A DNA stretch of 64,000 nucleotides from Cardinalis cardinalis. Its lineage: Eukaryota; Chordata; Aves; Passeriformes; Cardinalidae. The notes below the pieces were generated by a model that saw only the letters and a program-made list of their open reading frames with translations, had not been told where the DNA came from and searched no databases. The position numbers and the translations under genes were made by a program. The DNA lies in NCBI GenBank assembly GCA_014549065.1, contig JACDOX010000015.1, positions 620,001 to 684,000 of the forward strand. Reading direction: 5' to 3'. Shown piece by piece: positions 15,390 to 28,520 of the stretch. How positions within the stretch are numbered: the stretch's first letter is position 1; each line of letters starts with the position of its first letter.

Positions 15390-16665
15390 TGTGGGGTTTT
15401 GCCTCAGTCTTTAAAAACACTGGTGGACCTTGGCCTGCTCAGGCCCTTGACTCGGATGACCACAAGTGTGGGAACAGTGACTTTCCATTTGTGGACATGG
15501 AATTGTAAGGGATCAGCTGTATTGGCTGAATGTTCACAGGCACATGAAGCCTGATGGGACTCATCCCAGAGCTCTAAAGGAACTGGCAGATGTTAGGGCA
15601 GGATCCNACCCTGTCATCTGCCAAGGATCTTGGGAGTCTGAGGAGGTCCCTGCTGACTGAATGCTAGTCAATGTTATTCCTATCTATAAAAAGGTTGTGA
15701 GGAAAGATGCAGGAAACTACACTTAGTCTAACCTCAGTTCTTGGAAAAATTATTGAGATCATCATACTGGGTGATATTGGAAGGTATTTAAAGAATACCA
15801 TAATCATCGGGCACAGCCAGTGCAAGTTCACAAAGGGGAAAGTCTTGTTTAAACAATTTGATATCCCTCTATGATACAGTCACCCACCTAGTGGATGTAG
15901 GGGAGGCAGTGGACGTAATTTTTCTGGATTTCAATAAGGCCTTTTATATTGTCCTTCACAGCTTCCTTCCAGACAAGCTGCCCAGCTGTGGAATTTACAA
16001 TTTAGAATGAGCAGTCTCATTGTGTACTGGGTGAAGAAGTGGCTAAAGAGCTGAGCTCAAAGAGCTGTAGTGGATGGGCCTGCCTCTGGCTGGTGCCTGG
16101 TCACCAGTGGTGTGCCTCAGGTTCAATTCTAGGGCCAATATATATATTCAATATATGTTCAATATATTCATCAGTGATCTGGATGTAGGACTTGAATGCA
16201 CCATTAGCAGGAGACAGGGTGAACTCCATCCTGGGGTACATCAAACCCAGCACAAACAGCTGCTCAATGGAGATGGTTATCCCACTGGACTCAGCAGTGG
16301 TGGGCCTCACTTTGACTCCTGTGTGCTATTCTGGGCCTCACAATTTAAGAAGGATGTGAAACTCTTCGTATGTGTCCAGAGGAGGACAAAAAGTCTGGAA
16401 GGAATGTCCTGTAAGGAGCAGCTAAGGACTTTGGGCTTGTCTGGTCTGAAGAAAAGGAGGCTGAGGGATGACCTCATTGCTCTCTGAGGATGGGAAATGG
16501 AGAGGGAGGTGCTGACCCCTTCTCACTGTGATCCAGTGACAGGACATTTGAATGGTTCAAAGCTCCATCAGGGGACTTTAGACTGGGCATTCTTTACCTA
16601 CAGAGTGATCAAACTCTGCAACAGGTTTCCTAGAGAGGCGATGGATCAGGTTTTCAGTCTATCAG
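15390..16665 (+). mobile_element. CR1 LINE, ORF2 linker and reverse-transcriptase remnants
   Basis: A longer, rearranged CR1 copy in + orientation. It starts in the linker between endonuclease and reverse transcriptase (FASVFKNTGG-like), passes a reverse-transcriptase remnant ('ttctggatttcaataaggcc'), and ends in the 3' region ('tgatccagtgacaggaca'). Many frameshifts and deletions interrupt it; the longest open piece is at 16074-16487. It is old and inactive. Confidence 0.9.
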
Positions 16666-17864
16666 CATATATCAAAAATTGCACTTCAAACAGAAGATAC
16701 AGTTTTTATTGAAAAGAAATATTTTGTTCTTAATTCTGGAGAAAAATCTGCTTTTAATAAAATGTATGCTCTGAAAGAACTGAAGTAATAATTTTCCATT
16801 CAGGGTAAAGGTTCAGCTTCAGATGAAAATGAGCATGATTTTTTGTCATCTAACGGCTGTTCAATAGTTTATTTGAAATCAGTTTGGTTGGGTCAGTCCT
16901 TTTTGCAGTTTCTACCATCCAATGCAATTAAAAAATCATCAGCATCTGTGTGGGTAGTTCCTGTAAAGACATCACCAAACTGAAGAAATATAAGCTATTG
17001 CTAAAAGAACTGATTGACATTTGAGGCATGTTGGCAGGTGTACTGCTATTACCACAGATGTTAATCACAAAAAAAAAAAATTTAATCTTTGATGTCTATT
17101 TTATAGCTGCCACATTCTAATAGTTTTATTATGTCACAGTTTTACCAAATATGAAGGAAAATAGCTTGAATGAAGAGTCCTGAGGATATGACCAGCTAAG
17201 CACTTCCTATGGCATAAACATATTTTACTAAGTTGTATCACCATGAATGTATTAAGGCAACTGACCACATGCATACCCCTACTTGCAGCACTACAGAATA
17301 AAAAAAGATTCATGTTAAATAAGAATGGTCTCTGTTGAAACAATTTACGCTGAACCTCAAGNATCAATGAAAGAAGGTCAGTGTACAAGGCAGGAGTGAT
17401 AACTAAGAGGTAGGAATCAGTGACTTATTTAAATTTGCTAAAGAAACTTTAAATAGTTGTTTGGATATACTCTCAAAAATAGAAAAAGCACAAATTTAAA
17501 ATTTACATATGAACTTAATTTAAATTAACAACTTCAAATACTGGAATATTTATTTCATGTAGTAATTTTGCTCAAATTAACTATTTAGAAGAGATAAATA
17601 TGTGTGTGGCACATTGTATAACACTTGCGTGCTAGGTTTTGCTTTCAAACCTGAATACATACCTGTACTTCTACAAAATTTTATTCAGAAAAAGTGATAA
17701 GCAAAAAGGTCAGATTTTTAAATGAATTTTTGGTAGGACTGGGATAACAGACAGACTTGGGTTATAACAAGGCTAAAACTCATATTTAAATCTTTTGTTA
17801 GGANCATTTAGTGTCAGATTTAGCTATAGTAGTAGTGACATGATAGGGGCAANAATTTTAACTA
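16666..17864. other. AT-rich noncoding, nothing recognised
   Basis: A region between two CR1 fragments with no recognisable gene or element on either strand. Confidence 0.5.
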
Positions 17865-18078
17865 TTAAGAGGATCTGCTGCAAGGAAGAATTTTTACAGT
17901 GAGGGTTGTGAGACACTGGAACAGGCTGCTCNGAAAACTTGTGGATGCCCCACACCTGGAAATGCTCAAGGCTCTGATCAGCCTGGTCTAGTGGAAGGTG
18001 TCCCTGCCCATGTCCGGGGAGTTGGACTAGACGATGCTTAAAGGTCCCTTCCACCCTAAACCATTCTATGATCCTTTG
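17865..18078 (+). mobile_element. CR1 LINE, 3' end
   Basis: A CR1 tail in + orientation: 'tttttacagtgagggttgtg', 'cactggaacaggctgctc', 'gttggactagacgatgctta', 'ggtcccttccaccctaaacc', then the 'attctatgatcctttga' end typical of CR1 3' termini. Confidence 0.93.
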
Positions 18079-18089
18079 ACGTCATGCTC

Positions 18090-18390
18090 AGCAATTAAAG
18101 TTTAGGGAACAGACAAGGAAGGAAGGGAAGTTTGGGGTTTATCTCCAAAGTAATGATTAGCTGTGCTGCTTTCCAGGAAGCAGCTAAACATCTGCCTTGC
18201 TGATGAGAAGTAGTGAATAAATTCTGTATTCTGCTTTGCTTGCATGCTCAGCTTTGCTTCCCTCGTTAAAGTGTCCTCATCACAACCCACAAGTTCTCTT
18301 GCTCTCGCTCTTCTGATTCTCTCCCCCGCCCCACTGTGGGGGCAGTGAGTGAGTCACTGGCTGGGGTCAGCCCACCACAAACAGCAAGTA
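18090..18390 (+). mobile_element. Avian ERV LTR fragment
   Basis: This resembles the 3' half of a bird ERV LTR: 'gggaagtttggggtttatct', 'ctttccaggaagcagctaaa', 'gagaagtagtgaataaattc', 'ttgcttgcatgctcagcttt', 'gttaaagtgtcctcatcaca' and 'gattctctcccccgccccac'. It sits directly downstream of a CR1 tail and has no retroviral coding sequence. Borders are approximate. Confidence 0.75.
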
Positions 18391-21300
18391 TGTCAAGTAA
18401 TTGGATAGCAGAATTGGCAACAGAGTCAGAGATAGGAAAGGCAAAACAAAACTCATTAGTACTACTACTACCCAAAAGATACATCTATCTGTAGGTGTTA
18501 ACTGAAAAAGTTTTCTTGCAAAGTTTCACCCCACTTACACAGAGCCTGGGACACATACACTCTTAATTAATGCGTTCCCTGTGCAACGAATTATGAAACA
18601 GAAACTGCCTCCAAAAAGAACTTGCGTTGGGGTACAGCCTCTCAATACAATAAACATTCGATTTGACTCTTATTCCCCATAACACCCTTAGTATTTTTTT
18701 AGGTAAATTATGAGGATCTCCTTTTACTTCTCCAATTCTTCCCTCACAAGCGTGAAACAGAGTGAGTATTTTGAGACAGCTGTTGGATTTTTGTGCACTT
18801 CACAAATAACAACTAAGGACAGGTGGGACAGTCTAATTAATTTTCCTTTCTGTCTTCCTTGGGTAGAATACCTGTTGGAGAAAATAATTCTTAACTCTAG
18901 TCCCTGATAGGAAATGGTAAATAAAGATGCTGACACAGATGCCTTACATTCTGATGTGCAGTCTGGTTTGCATGTTTTTTTACCAATGTTAGGACAATGG
19001 CATATTATTTTTGGGCATGGGACAAGCTTTTAACTTGTAATTGAAAAAAAAATGCACTGACATGTACAGGTAGAGAAAAAATGGATCTTTTCTATTAGAT
19101 ATGGTCCTCAAGAGATAAGGAAAAAGATTTGTATAGGTGATGAAGTGTGATAATATGAAAGGCTGCAAGACAGTTGCTTAAGAAACAAGAACAACAAAGG
19201 GATAAACTACTGCAGGCATCACCAGAGCTGGAATGACATTGTACTGTGTACTATGTTTCCATAGCAACTAGCCATAGGAAGATGAATGTCTCATATTCAC
19301 TGTGCTCTGCAGTACATGTCTATAAATCAAACTTGCATAGAAGAGCATAAGATTTCTTCCATGGGGTGGCTCTGAAAAACAGGTTATTTTCTCATTACTA
19401 GATAATTACATGAAAGAAAAATGAGACAATTAGGTCATTTTTTTTGTATGGAAAGTACCAATACACACAAAAGTACTAATGTACCTCTACTGTGAGATAC
19501 TATCAATCTAAAAGCACAGTAGCATAAAAAGCTGGTCATGAATGCCTTCTTTTCTTCCTTAAGATCTCAGTTATGCTTGCTAGCTTTAAAAACTGTATGG
19601 GAATTTTCTGTCCACTTTTGGCTTGTAAGACATTTTTCATCATTTATAGGTTCATCCACATTTACATGTGGCTGGTTTTCAGCTTACTTCTATTATTATT
19701 CCCCTTATCATGCTCTGAGGCCTTAACATACAAATAAACTCTTTTTCTGAGCAAATGTTACAGCTAGGACAAATATTTTCTTCAGCATATGTAATTAATA
19801 ATACTATGTAATTCAAATATGACATTCATATCCATAAAAAAAAGGAAAACAGTACTTAAAGTAGTTTTTAAAGAATTTGAATCCCACCTTAAATGACAAC
19901 ATATTCACTTACAGATGGCCATTTATCACAAATAATTGTTGCAAAGGTCTTGACACACTGCATATACTTGTAGCTACATGAAGATCAGCAGCAGTAGTAT
20001 AAAGCAGTTCTTCTTCTAATGGGTGTGTTACCCATTACAGAGAGCCCCACCATGAAAGAACATTTACCTTAGTAGCCACTTCTGCAACTCCTGTGTCCAG
20101 AACGTTGAGGTTTTATGGTACAATGACATTCTAATCAGGTGCACATCAGGTGTATAATAAACCCTTGATCATTTTGTTGAATATGACTGCAATATTAGAT
20201 CAGAAACAAATGTTACTCTACCATTCAGGCAAGATTANAGTCACTTAATACAATCAAATATAAACTGAAAACCTGTCCATATTCTCCAAACTTCAGCAAC
20301 AGCTGTGTGCAGTATATTACTGACATTTGTAAGAAAACAACACCTGAGGAGAAGGAACATCTACATGAAATATTATTTTATCAGTATGAGATGAGATTAG
20401 ATATGGTCCTCAAGAGACTTCAGTAAATTCAGTACAGCCACTCCAAGTAACAGGCCACAAACTCTGCTGTGAGTTTGCAAGGACTGAGGCTTTTCAGGTT
20501 TTGTCAGAACTTGTTTGACCTGCTCTGGAGATTCTACTTGCTTTATCTGTTACAACAGTTCTTTCAAGGACCAGGTGGCTATGTCTAATTTGTTCTTAAC
20601 TTTATACAGGATAAACACAGCTTTATACAGGATAAACACAGATAGTAGTAACAAAGATTTCTTCTATGTAAAATTATACATTTATGTAGAGAAATATAGG
20701 CCTGGCATGACAGCAGATGTAAACACATACCATATGGAGTAGTAAAGGCATTGGATGTTAAAATACAGGGCACAGGCTAACACTGAAAGACCGAGACTAA
20801 AAACTCACTTATGGTCAGTTACAGACATGCAGACACAGGAACTGGACAAAAATATTTTTATAGGTGACAGAGCAAAAGAACAAATATCTGAAATATGTAG
20901 TTTGTGCCATATATTGGAAATTAGAACGCAATGTGGGCTTGCAGTCCTCAGAATGAAGAGGAAGGTGTAAACTGGGTGGGCAAACATATTTAATAACCCA
21001 AAGTAGATGCTAGAAAACATGAATAATACACTCCTTCTGGTGGAAAAGTCGGGATAATGGTAATTCACTCTACCATGCCTGCCTTGAACCTGTCAGCTTG
21101 GGGACTGAGAGGAACAGTGGGAGATTGAGAGCAACCACAGAGAAAGGGATAGGTAGTAGGAGGTGCATAACAATTGCTTTGAGACATTTTGCTGCATAGT
21201 ACTTTTTTATCCTTATTATTAAATCTGTACTAAAAATAATTTTTTCATTAGATTGCTAAGATTTTAGTATATAGTAAAGATAAATACTGGCTTTAAGTAT

Positions 21301-23122
21301 CAAGTGGTCTCCTTTGTAGCCAATAAAGATTTCGAGCATAAAAGCTCTTAACAGGTAGGTCAGAAGAATAATCCAGAATAATCCATTGTTCTTTCTTGCT
21401 ACATTATATTGAACATTTAAAGATTTTTAATATTAATAATGCATATATATGAATGATAAAGAAAAGGATTCCATTTTCAAGCTGCAAGTTTGTTAAAACT
21501 AGTTCAACATGTATATATGCCCTTATTATGAGCATTTTGCATACCTACAAATCAACTCTACTTTCTCTGAAAGCTAAATGACTCTGGTGGGGCCCTTCAC
21601 TCTTCATGCAAATCAATTACTGGTATTATTCCTTCCTTGTGTTCTGCATAGCTTGAATACACTTGTTTTCAATTTTACATCTCAGAATATGTTGAGAATT
21701 ACATTCCATAGCATAAAATTCCCTGNTCTGCATGGTAAGTAGACAAGCTAAGTATCATCAATGTGCCTTTAACTCTTTTCCCACCTCCCTTCTGTTTCTG
21801 CCTTTGTGACACTAGGCACAGACTTCACTTATTCTGCAACATCTTACTTAAAGTATAAGAAAATAATGCATGCAACAATGCATTCCAAATTAAAGGAACC
21901 TGAAAATGCCGAAGACAGCATTTCCACCAAAGAGAAAATTTTATAAACAAACATAAAGAACCCTTTTCATTTAGCAATATCAGAGCTCTGAAATATACAA
22001 ATTAAACTTTTTCCCCTTGTCTCAATATTTACCTATTCTTTACTTTACACTTGGAATGTTTTTTTATGCTGAATTTCTCTGTCTTCATCACTGACTGTAC
22101 TATGAGGAACATCACAGTGCTCACAGTATACACACTGCATTTATTCCAGATGAAATGAAACTGAAGGATATGCTTCTGGCATGCACCCAAAGGGCTCCAN
22201 CTTCTAGGGATCATTCAATCTGTTGACCACACTAAAATTAGGCCAAGTAACCCCTTCAATACAGATATTGGGTCCCCATCATAAACTTCCTGCTCTACAG
22301 ACCCTTTGTGCTGTATTAATGGCTAATACACAGATAATTTTAGAACTCACATTTGGTCAGTCATCACATTTAAAAACTCTGAAGAACTTCTAAGTATTGT
22401 ACATTATTTCACTTAACATAAAAGAAACATTTTAAAATTATGTTCAAAAATTTAATTTTGATTTCTGTGGTAAAAAGAGGGAAGAACAAGAAACATATCT
22501 ACAAATATGAAAATATATATGCTTCATTTGTTACAACAATCTATTGTAATATAGATTCTGTGTCACAAATACATGAAATGTCTCACAAATATCTGTGACC
22601 AAAATATTTCTTACGGATTTCTTTTCATACAGTCTTAATCCAATTGTACAGATTCTTTTAGGACAAAAGTCCTAGCTCTGTTTCCCTAAATAAAGTTCAA
22701 CATCCACACTTCTGAGCCAATCTCACCTTGCAAGAAATCTCACCACTGCTACATTGCAATATACACTCCTGTTTAACTAAACTTTATCAAGACAGTTCTT
22801 GAACACGGATTTCCTGATTAGAGTAGGAAAATGTAAAAGCAAATAGTTTTAAGCTTCTTAAGAAACAGTACAGGCAACAAATTACCTTATGTACCTGTAA
22901 TTTATTTATTATTATTTTAAAAATACTAGTTATAAAATTGATATTAATTATTAAATTATTTACACAATAATTTGTGCATAATCTTTATTAATAAAGGCAC
23001 TGAAACAGTAATGGGCACTGAAGCTTTTATCTTCAGCTGCATGATAAAATCTAATAATTTCAATTAACTGAAACAACAAAAAGACTGCTATCCAGGAATA
23101 TGGATCAATTTGTTAATCTTAC
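18391..23122. other. AT-rich noncoding with a 21-bp tandem duplication
   Basis: No exon was recognised, including the expected last EFCAB11 exon. A 21-bp unit beginning CTTTATACAGG is present twice in perfect tandem at 20600-20641. Confidence 0.5.
20600..20641. repeat. Perfect tandem duplication, 2 x 21 bp
   Basis: Positions 20600-20620 and 20621-20641 are identical. This is a recent replication-slippage or end-joining duplication with no evident function. Confidence 0.95.
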
Positions 23123-23213
23123 CTGGTGGCTTCAAATAAGATTTTTTCAGATAACTTAGAAGAAACAGAATTGAAAGCTCTCTTGAAGTCTTCAAAAGGC
23201 AAAAATCCTCTAT
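23123..23213 (-). pseudogene. EFCAB11: EFCAB11 exon 5 equivalent (intact by itself)
   Basis: A 91-nt minus-strand exon with acceptor AATCTAAAAG before 23213 and donor CCACCAG|GTAAGA after 23123. It reads RGFLPFEDFKRAFNSVSSKL then SEKILFEATR, against mammalian RGFLTLEDFKKAFRQVAPKL then PERTVLEVFR. It is fully open and has normal splice sites. Its phase requires the upstream exon to end one base into a Tyr codon, which is exactly where exon 4 ends. The exon is intact while its upstream neighbour is broken. Confidence 0.85.
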
Positions 23214-24581
23214 CTTTTAGATTAAGAATAGGNAAGAGAAAAATAATGTAAATTAGGGTGTTTTTTAAAACTACTTAATTCAATGTTTGCATGTAAGCTA
23301 ATCAATTCCCAGTTTTGAAATGATGATACACTCTAAGTTACTGCATTAGAAAAATGTTTTAGAAAGGCAACTATATAAAGAAGAACAATCTAAAACGAAT
23401 TTTATACTGACTATTCCCTTTCGCCAGTGTGAACTCTTCAAAAGCAATGTACCTACATCTACAACTCTCTTATTTAAGTTTTCATTTTACAAGTAGATAT
23501 CTTGAAAAACNGAACAAACTAATTGAAAATTTCAAATTTGCAAAGCTTTGAAAATATAGACTATAAGATATTCAAAACTACATTTCAAATCTACCATTTT
23601 CATTGACAACTTCGATATTTTGAACATTGTGTTTTAATTTGTATTTTCACAAATGTTACAATCCACTTATTCAAATTATTAGTTCAGTTTAATCCTGCTG
23701 AATGCATTATATCAGAGCAATATCAGGTGATCAATCACTCAGGTTATGAATTCACTTCCAGACTCATCTGGAAAACAAAGCACCTCAAACAAGGCCAAGG
23801 TAGACCATGTGCAGCAGATAGCAAGGCAAACAAAAGTTTTTGTGCTTGAAACAGTTAAGTCCTTTGAAATAACACACTAAAAATAACACTTGAAAAGCTA
23901 CTTTTAGTTCATGGCAAAAAGCTGAATGCATGCTTATCAGATCATCCCAACATCTGATCTGCCATATGTTTCACTTTCCCTCTTTTCAAGGACCATAGTC
24001 CTGTCTGAGATCAGGAAAAAGGCAGAGGATCTGAAAATCCATTAGCTCAGAGGTTTCTGATAAAGTTTTCCCATTTTCAGTTTTGATGGGACATCCTCTG
24101 CTGTTTAACAGTAATGAGAAAGAATCTCCACATCTACTTCCCAACGAGAAGGAGAAAAAAAAACCCCTTGTTCCTTTGATTTCCTTTCCTTGGTCCGTTA
24201 TAAGAAGTAAAAAAATCTATAGCCACAACCAAGGGAATTGGTAAAATCTGTGGCATAAATGAGTGGGGAAATATGAGTCGTAGAGACATAATGAGAGGCA
24301 GTAACAGCAAATAGGAGAGGTGAATGGCCAGAGATTTCCTTTAACAGCTGGAGGAGCTCCTGCTACCACAGACAGAGCTACAGTCTAGAACACTGCAGTC
24401 CACTGACCCTGACTGTGTTCANAGTCACATCAACACCATCTTTATTTGCCTAGTACTGCTTGATTTAACTTTGCTGCATCCAGGACATCTCATCTTTTTA
24501 TTTCCTTCAGGTGCTCTGTTTTGCTTAATTGCTTCAGATTTAAATTAATATTTCAAATATTAATAAGAAAAAAATCCTCAT

Positions 24582-24683
24582 AGTGTGTATCAAGAGCTGC
24601 GAATATTTACTTGTTTCATTACTGTATAACTATGCAATCTTCATTGTGCTCATAAAATTTAACAAATTTTGCAAATAATGGAC
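24582..24683 (-). pseudogene. EFCAB11: EFCAB11 exon 4 equivalent, disrupted
   Basis: A strong minus-strand acceptor (TTTTACATTTTTGTAG) precedes 24683. The 102-nt segment begins GPLFAKF in phase 1 (mammals: G-x-L-L-E-x-F) and ends IFAALDTHY (mammals: IFTAFDTYY or IFTAFDVHY). In between, LYSNE (mammals: LYRNE or RYRNE) sits one base out of frame. The distance between the conserved ends equals the mammalian 25 codons, so one extra base near 24630 and one missing base near 24607-24609 would explain it. All three frames contain stops: TAA at 24621-24619, TAG at 24632-24630 and TAA at 24661-24659. The donor position reads AT (24581-24580) where GT is expected. Confidence 0.72.
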
Positions 24684-26769
24684 CTACAAAAATGTAAAAT
24701 TAAATAAATCTCCCTGCCAAAAAAAAACCAAACGCCAGTTTCATTTTCGCCCTTCAAAATATGTACGACTAAGGTCTACTGATTATGAGTAGTTTTAATT
24801 GTATAAATAAAAATAAAACTGCAATAATAACCTTCAAAGTTAGAGAATAATCATGAAAACATTTCAATATAGTTAAATTTTTCTCACATATTTTCTATAC
24901 TTGAGTATAATACTTCTACCTCTACTTTTTTCTTGTTACCTGCCATCTCATGTTTCTTTACACTGGAGAGAAACCTGGACTCCTCTAAGCCATTTGCATG
25001 CCATGGAAAAAGATCCATGCTGCATAAACAATCTATCTGGCATCATTCCCAGAAGCCAAGTCTGAAATAATGTATAACCCCAGCTACAGATTCCTGTGAA
25101 ACCCATAATAAAATTGAATGTAGAACTGAATTGGTTATTCCTTCTGTATGCTGTATGAAAGTCTTGTACATTTAAAGAGTGGTCACAGAAAATTAAAGAA
25201 ATTAAAATATAAATCTAGGTGGTAAGCTCTGAATTGACCATTTATTCCAAAATCAAAGTAAAACATAAAAATTAAGAAACAAAAATCTGACCCCCAAAAG
25301 TTAAGCCTCTCCATAAAACATGCAAAAATCCTGATACAAAAATTCAGCAGATGCATGTTTTTTTGGAAAAGGGATCCCACTTCAGCTCAGTATGTAAACA
25401 CACATTAATACTTTTCTCTCATAATTTCTGATATATTACTTATGTTCACTTTAAAGAAATTAGTTTTCTTGAGAAGAGAAGATGACTGCATCCCACAGAA
25501 ATTTTTTCTTTATCTAGTAACATAACAAAAGCTCTGCATTTCTTTTTCTTTTGATTCATTCATATTCTCTTCTTTCTGCAGTGGTTCAAAAGCACAACTC
25601 CTTCAGCTCCACCTGCTGTCTCAATTTAAATCTCTGTATCAGTGTACAGATTTCCAGTGCCTTTTTGCTTATTTCTTCTTGGAAAATCATATATTAAGAA
25701 CTATTACCATCTCAGTTTCCAGGATTACACTGTCTTGCTGCTTTCAACTACTAGGTTCTGTACATGCATCATTTCTATAATAACAGAGGTTGCCCAAACA
25801 TGCTGAACTTGCCTGCGTGAACAGCTTTCCATTCAATTGGATAACTATGGAAGTGAAATTATAAAAAAGCAGTATAAGCTTTCCATCCATTTATTCCTTC
25901 TCTTTCATAGTAACATAAGAGCCCAGAAAATTACAGTACACGATTTTCCTTTCATAGAATGACTCCTATAATAGAGTCCTGCCCATTCATTGATTTGGAG
26001 AGCTGCCGATTCATGCGCTACTAGAACAGGCTGCAGAGCTATGTCAACACATAGAAAGGACATCTTAAAAATTATAAAACCCACTAGGCCTTAACAAATC
26101 CATGATCTATCTTTTTATCTTCACTGGTTCTGATTCGGACATTCATGTGATTTTTCTCCAGAAAAAAAATCCCAAACCAAATAATCTTTACTTTGCATTG
26201 CCTAAATTAAAGATTTACCAGAAAGGGTGTGACTTAATGAGCATGTGTTCTAGTATCATAAACAAAAGCAGCTTCCATAATTCCTTTCAAATATATTGAT
26301 ACAAATACCTGAGCAGTCATGTGGCAAAAGGGAAGATGGAGTTTAGTATAAAAGCAACCTCAGTTTTTTGCAACTTCATTTTTTATATGAATAATTTATC
26401 CAATAAACTTGCCACATGACCCCACAAACAGAAGTTTGAGCGTAAATTGATAATGTCAAGGACAACAAAACCCAAGCAGGACTATATAAATGAGAAGCTT
26501 ATTTATTGAATTATGGTGTAGGAGTCCAGTATTTTCCCAAGTTAATAGTGTATTATTATCAAAAAATTCATAGAAATTTTCATCACCTACCAGCTTGAAC
26601 ACTGAAAATTATGAAATACTTTTCTCTGTCATTAATCAATATAATGCTGCTATTAAGAAATGCCACTTTGAGTGACAAGAATAAGTTCAAGCTAAACATA
26701 ACATAGAAGCACTAAAAATACTACAAAACTGTATGAAATCTTAATAGCCATGGTCAGCTCATTTACAGA
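24684..26769. other. EFCAB11 intron, nothing further recognised
   Basis: AT-rich intronic sequence between exon 4 and the minus-strand CR1. One splice-flanked segment near 24940-25009 was considered as an exon and rejected. Confidence 0.5.
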
Positions 26770-27210
26770 ATCGAAGATTAGAATCATAGCACCACTTAGG
26801 TTAGAAAAGACCCTTAAGATCTTTTAGACCAACTGTTAACCCAGCACTTGTTCACCACCAAACCATGTCCCAAAGTACTGCACCTCTATGTGTGTTAAGT
26901 ATCTCCAGAACCCCCACCACTTCCCCAGGCTTCTGTCCCAATGCCTCGCAGACCTTNNGGTGAAGGAATTTTTCCTAATATCCAGTCCAAACCTTCTCTG
27001 GGGCAACTTGAGGCCATTTCCTCTTGGACCCTTGCTGGTTGTTGGGAGAAGAGAATGTCCCCATGTCCCCCACCTCCTTTCAGGTNGTTGTAGAGAATGA
27101 TAAGGTCCCCCCTGAGCTTTCTCTTCTCCAAGCTAAACAACCCCAGGTCCCTCAGATATTCCCCTTATGACTGACTCTCCAGACCCTTCACCAGCTTCGT
27201 GGTCAGTACA
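26770..27210 (-). mobile_element. CR1 LINE, 3' part, minus strand
   Basis: A reverse-complement CR1 tail: it begins 'gaatcatagcaccactta', followed by 'ttagaaaagacccttaagat', 'tttcctaatatccagtccaa', 'cccctgagctttctcttctc' and 'ctgactctccagacccttca'. It lies in sense with the EFCAB11 intron. The only double N of the window (about 26957) is inside it. Confidence 0.93.
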
Positions 27211-28085
27211 TATTATACAACAGTAGCAACTATGACATTTAAGTAAGAACATATTTTATTCTAATTAAAATAAAACCACCTTTTTTATTCAAAGAAGTAT
27301 ATATGTAGTCCTAATAAATCCTAATAGAGTCCTAATCAATATCAAAATCTCAAATTCAGTAGTTTTAAACAAAGATGCTTAACTTTGTAGAAATTTCAGT
27401 TCTTTATACACAAAGGAACTGTAACACTCAAATCTAACTTCTGGAGCATCAGCACCCACATCTGTTATTTCCTCTAAACAGTGAAAGAAATTTCTGGTTT
27501 AATATTCAGATTGGAAATCATATTTACTGAAGACCAGCTGGATCAAAATTAATTTGGTAAATCTAAAATTAAAACTTCAATAAAAATAGAAAAAATAGAA
27601 AAAAAATAGAAAAAATAGAAAAAAATAGAAAAAATAAAGAGGAAATGCAAAAAATATTTGCATCATTTATTCTTCTACAGCTTTTCTGGAACCCATCTTA
27701 TTTTATGTACTATATATTTCCTTTAGTGTCTTTCAGCAGGTTCTCACCTCACAACTTTACCTGACAGGAACACTGGAGTGACACTTACATATTGATAAGC
27801 AAATTTCCAAGATTCACTAATACTCACTAATATTAGTGTGTTACCAGGATTCATTTATAGTACAAAAGCAATAAGCTAAATTACAAAATGAAAACAGTAA
27901 AAAAAAAAATAGATTTTTCAGAATGAAAGAGATCCCTGCAAAACATCTTTAAACAAGGTAAGGAACGGAAAGAGAGTATATAGACAAATAAAGCAGAGAG
28001 GTCCACTTTGAGCTGTATTTATATTGTTTTTTGGTGTGATTGCATGCTCATGAGTCTAAACTCTTACATCTGTGTTATCAGAGTA
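27211..28085. other. EFCAB11 intron with an A-rich simple repeat
   Basis: AT-rich sequence. A degenerate (AAAAATAG)n array occupies about 27581-27637; nothing else was recognised. Confidence 0.55.
27581..27637. repeat. A-rich microsatellite, (AAAAATAG)n
   Basis: About seven units of variable A length, each ending in TAG. This is a simple slippage-prone array. Confidence 0.9.
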
Positions 28086-28520
28086 CAAGACTGCACATTG
28101 CTGCAGCACTGAGACAGCCACCTGAGGGGATGTGAGCAGATTCCAGAGCAATCTCAGCTTATTCCACTCTGGAGAAAGGACAAGCCAAACATGATGAGAC
28201 CACTTAAGCTAAGGCTGCATGTTCCACCATGCCTGCAACACTTCCCCCATGACCATGTCAGATATATAAACAGAGCAGGGAGTCCTGTCTAGAAAGCTTT
28301 GATAGGATGTGCCAGGAGAGCAGCTGGAAGCAGCCTTGAGCTCAGACTGCCCTTCTCTACCCTGGGTGTCAGGGTGTCCTGCTGCTGGCATCTCGTTCAG
28401 CAGCGGCTGCTGACCTGCTGGTGTCCTCCTGTGAAGGTACAGCCTTGGGTCAACACTGGACATTGGGGGCCTGGCCTCCCAGGAACACTGCAGAGTGCTT
28501 CTAGTTAGTGTTAAATGTAA
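28086..28520 (+). mobile_element. Possible LTR-like element (unassigned)
   Basis: This GC-richer block differs from its AT-rich surroundings. It carries a TATA-like ATATATAAACAGAGCAGG at about 28261 and then a segment resembling an LTR transcript start ('agtcctgtctagaaagct'). I cannot match it to a known LTR, and no terminal repeat or coding region is visible. It could equally be unique sequence with a chance TATA box. Confidence 0.35.

Noticed and set aside
24940..25009. Minus-strand segment reading LEESRFLSSVKKHEMA before a GTAACA donor, considered as EFCAB11 exon 4
   Set aside because: It resembles the FLSAVKRKKEA-like region, but it has no good acceptor and the wrong continuation. The segment at 24582-24683 matches far more of the exon at the right length.
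25520..25590. Minus-strand KEKEMQ-like segment considered for EFCAB11 (similar to KKKEAQ)
   Set aside because: It is a purine-rich low-complexity stretch. The similarity is only Lys/Glu richness, and no donor fits.
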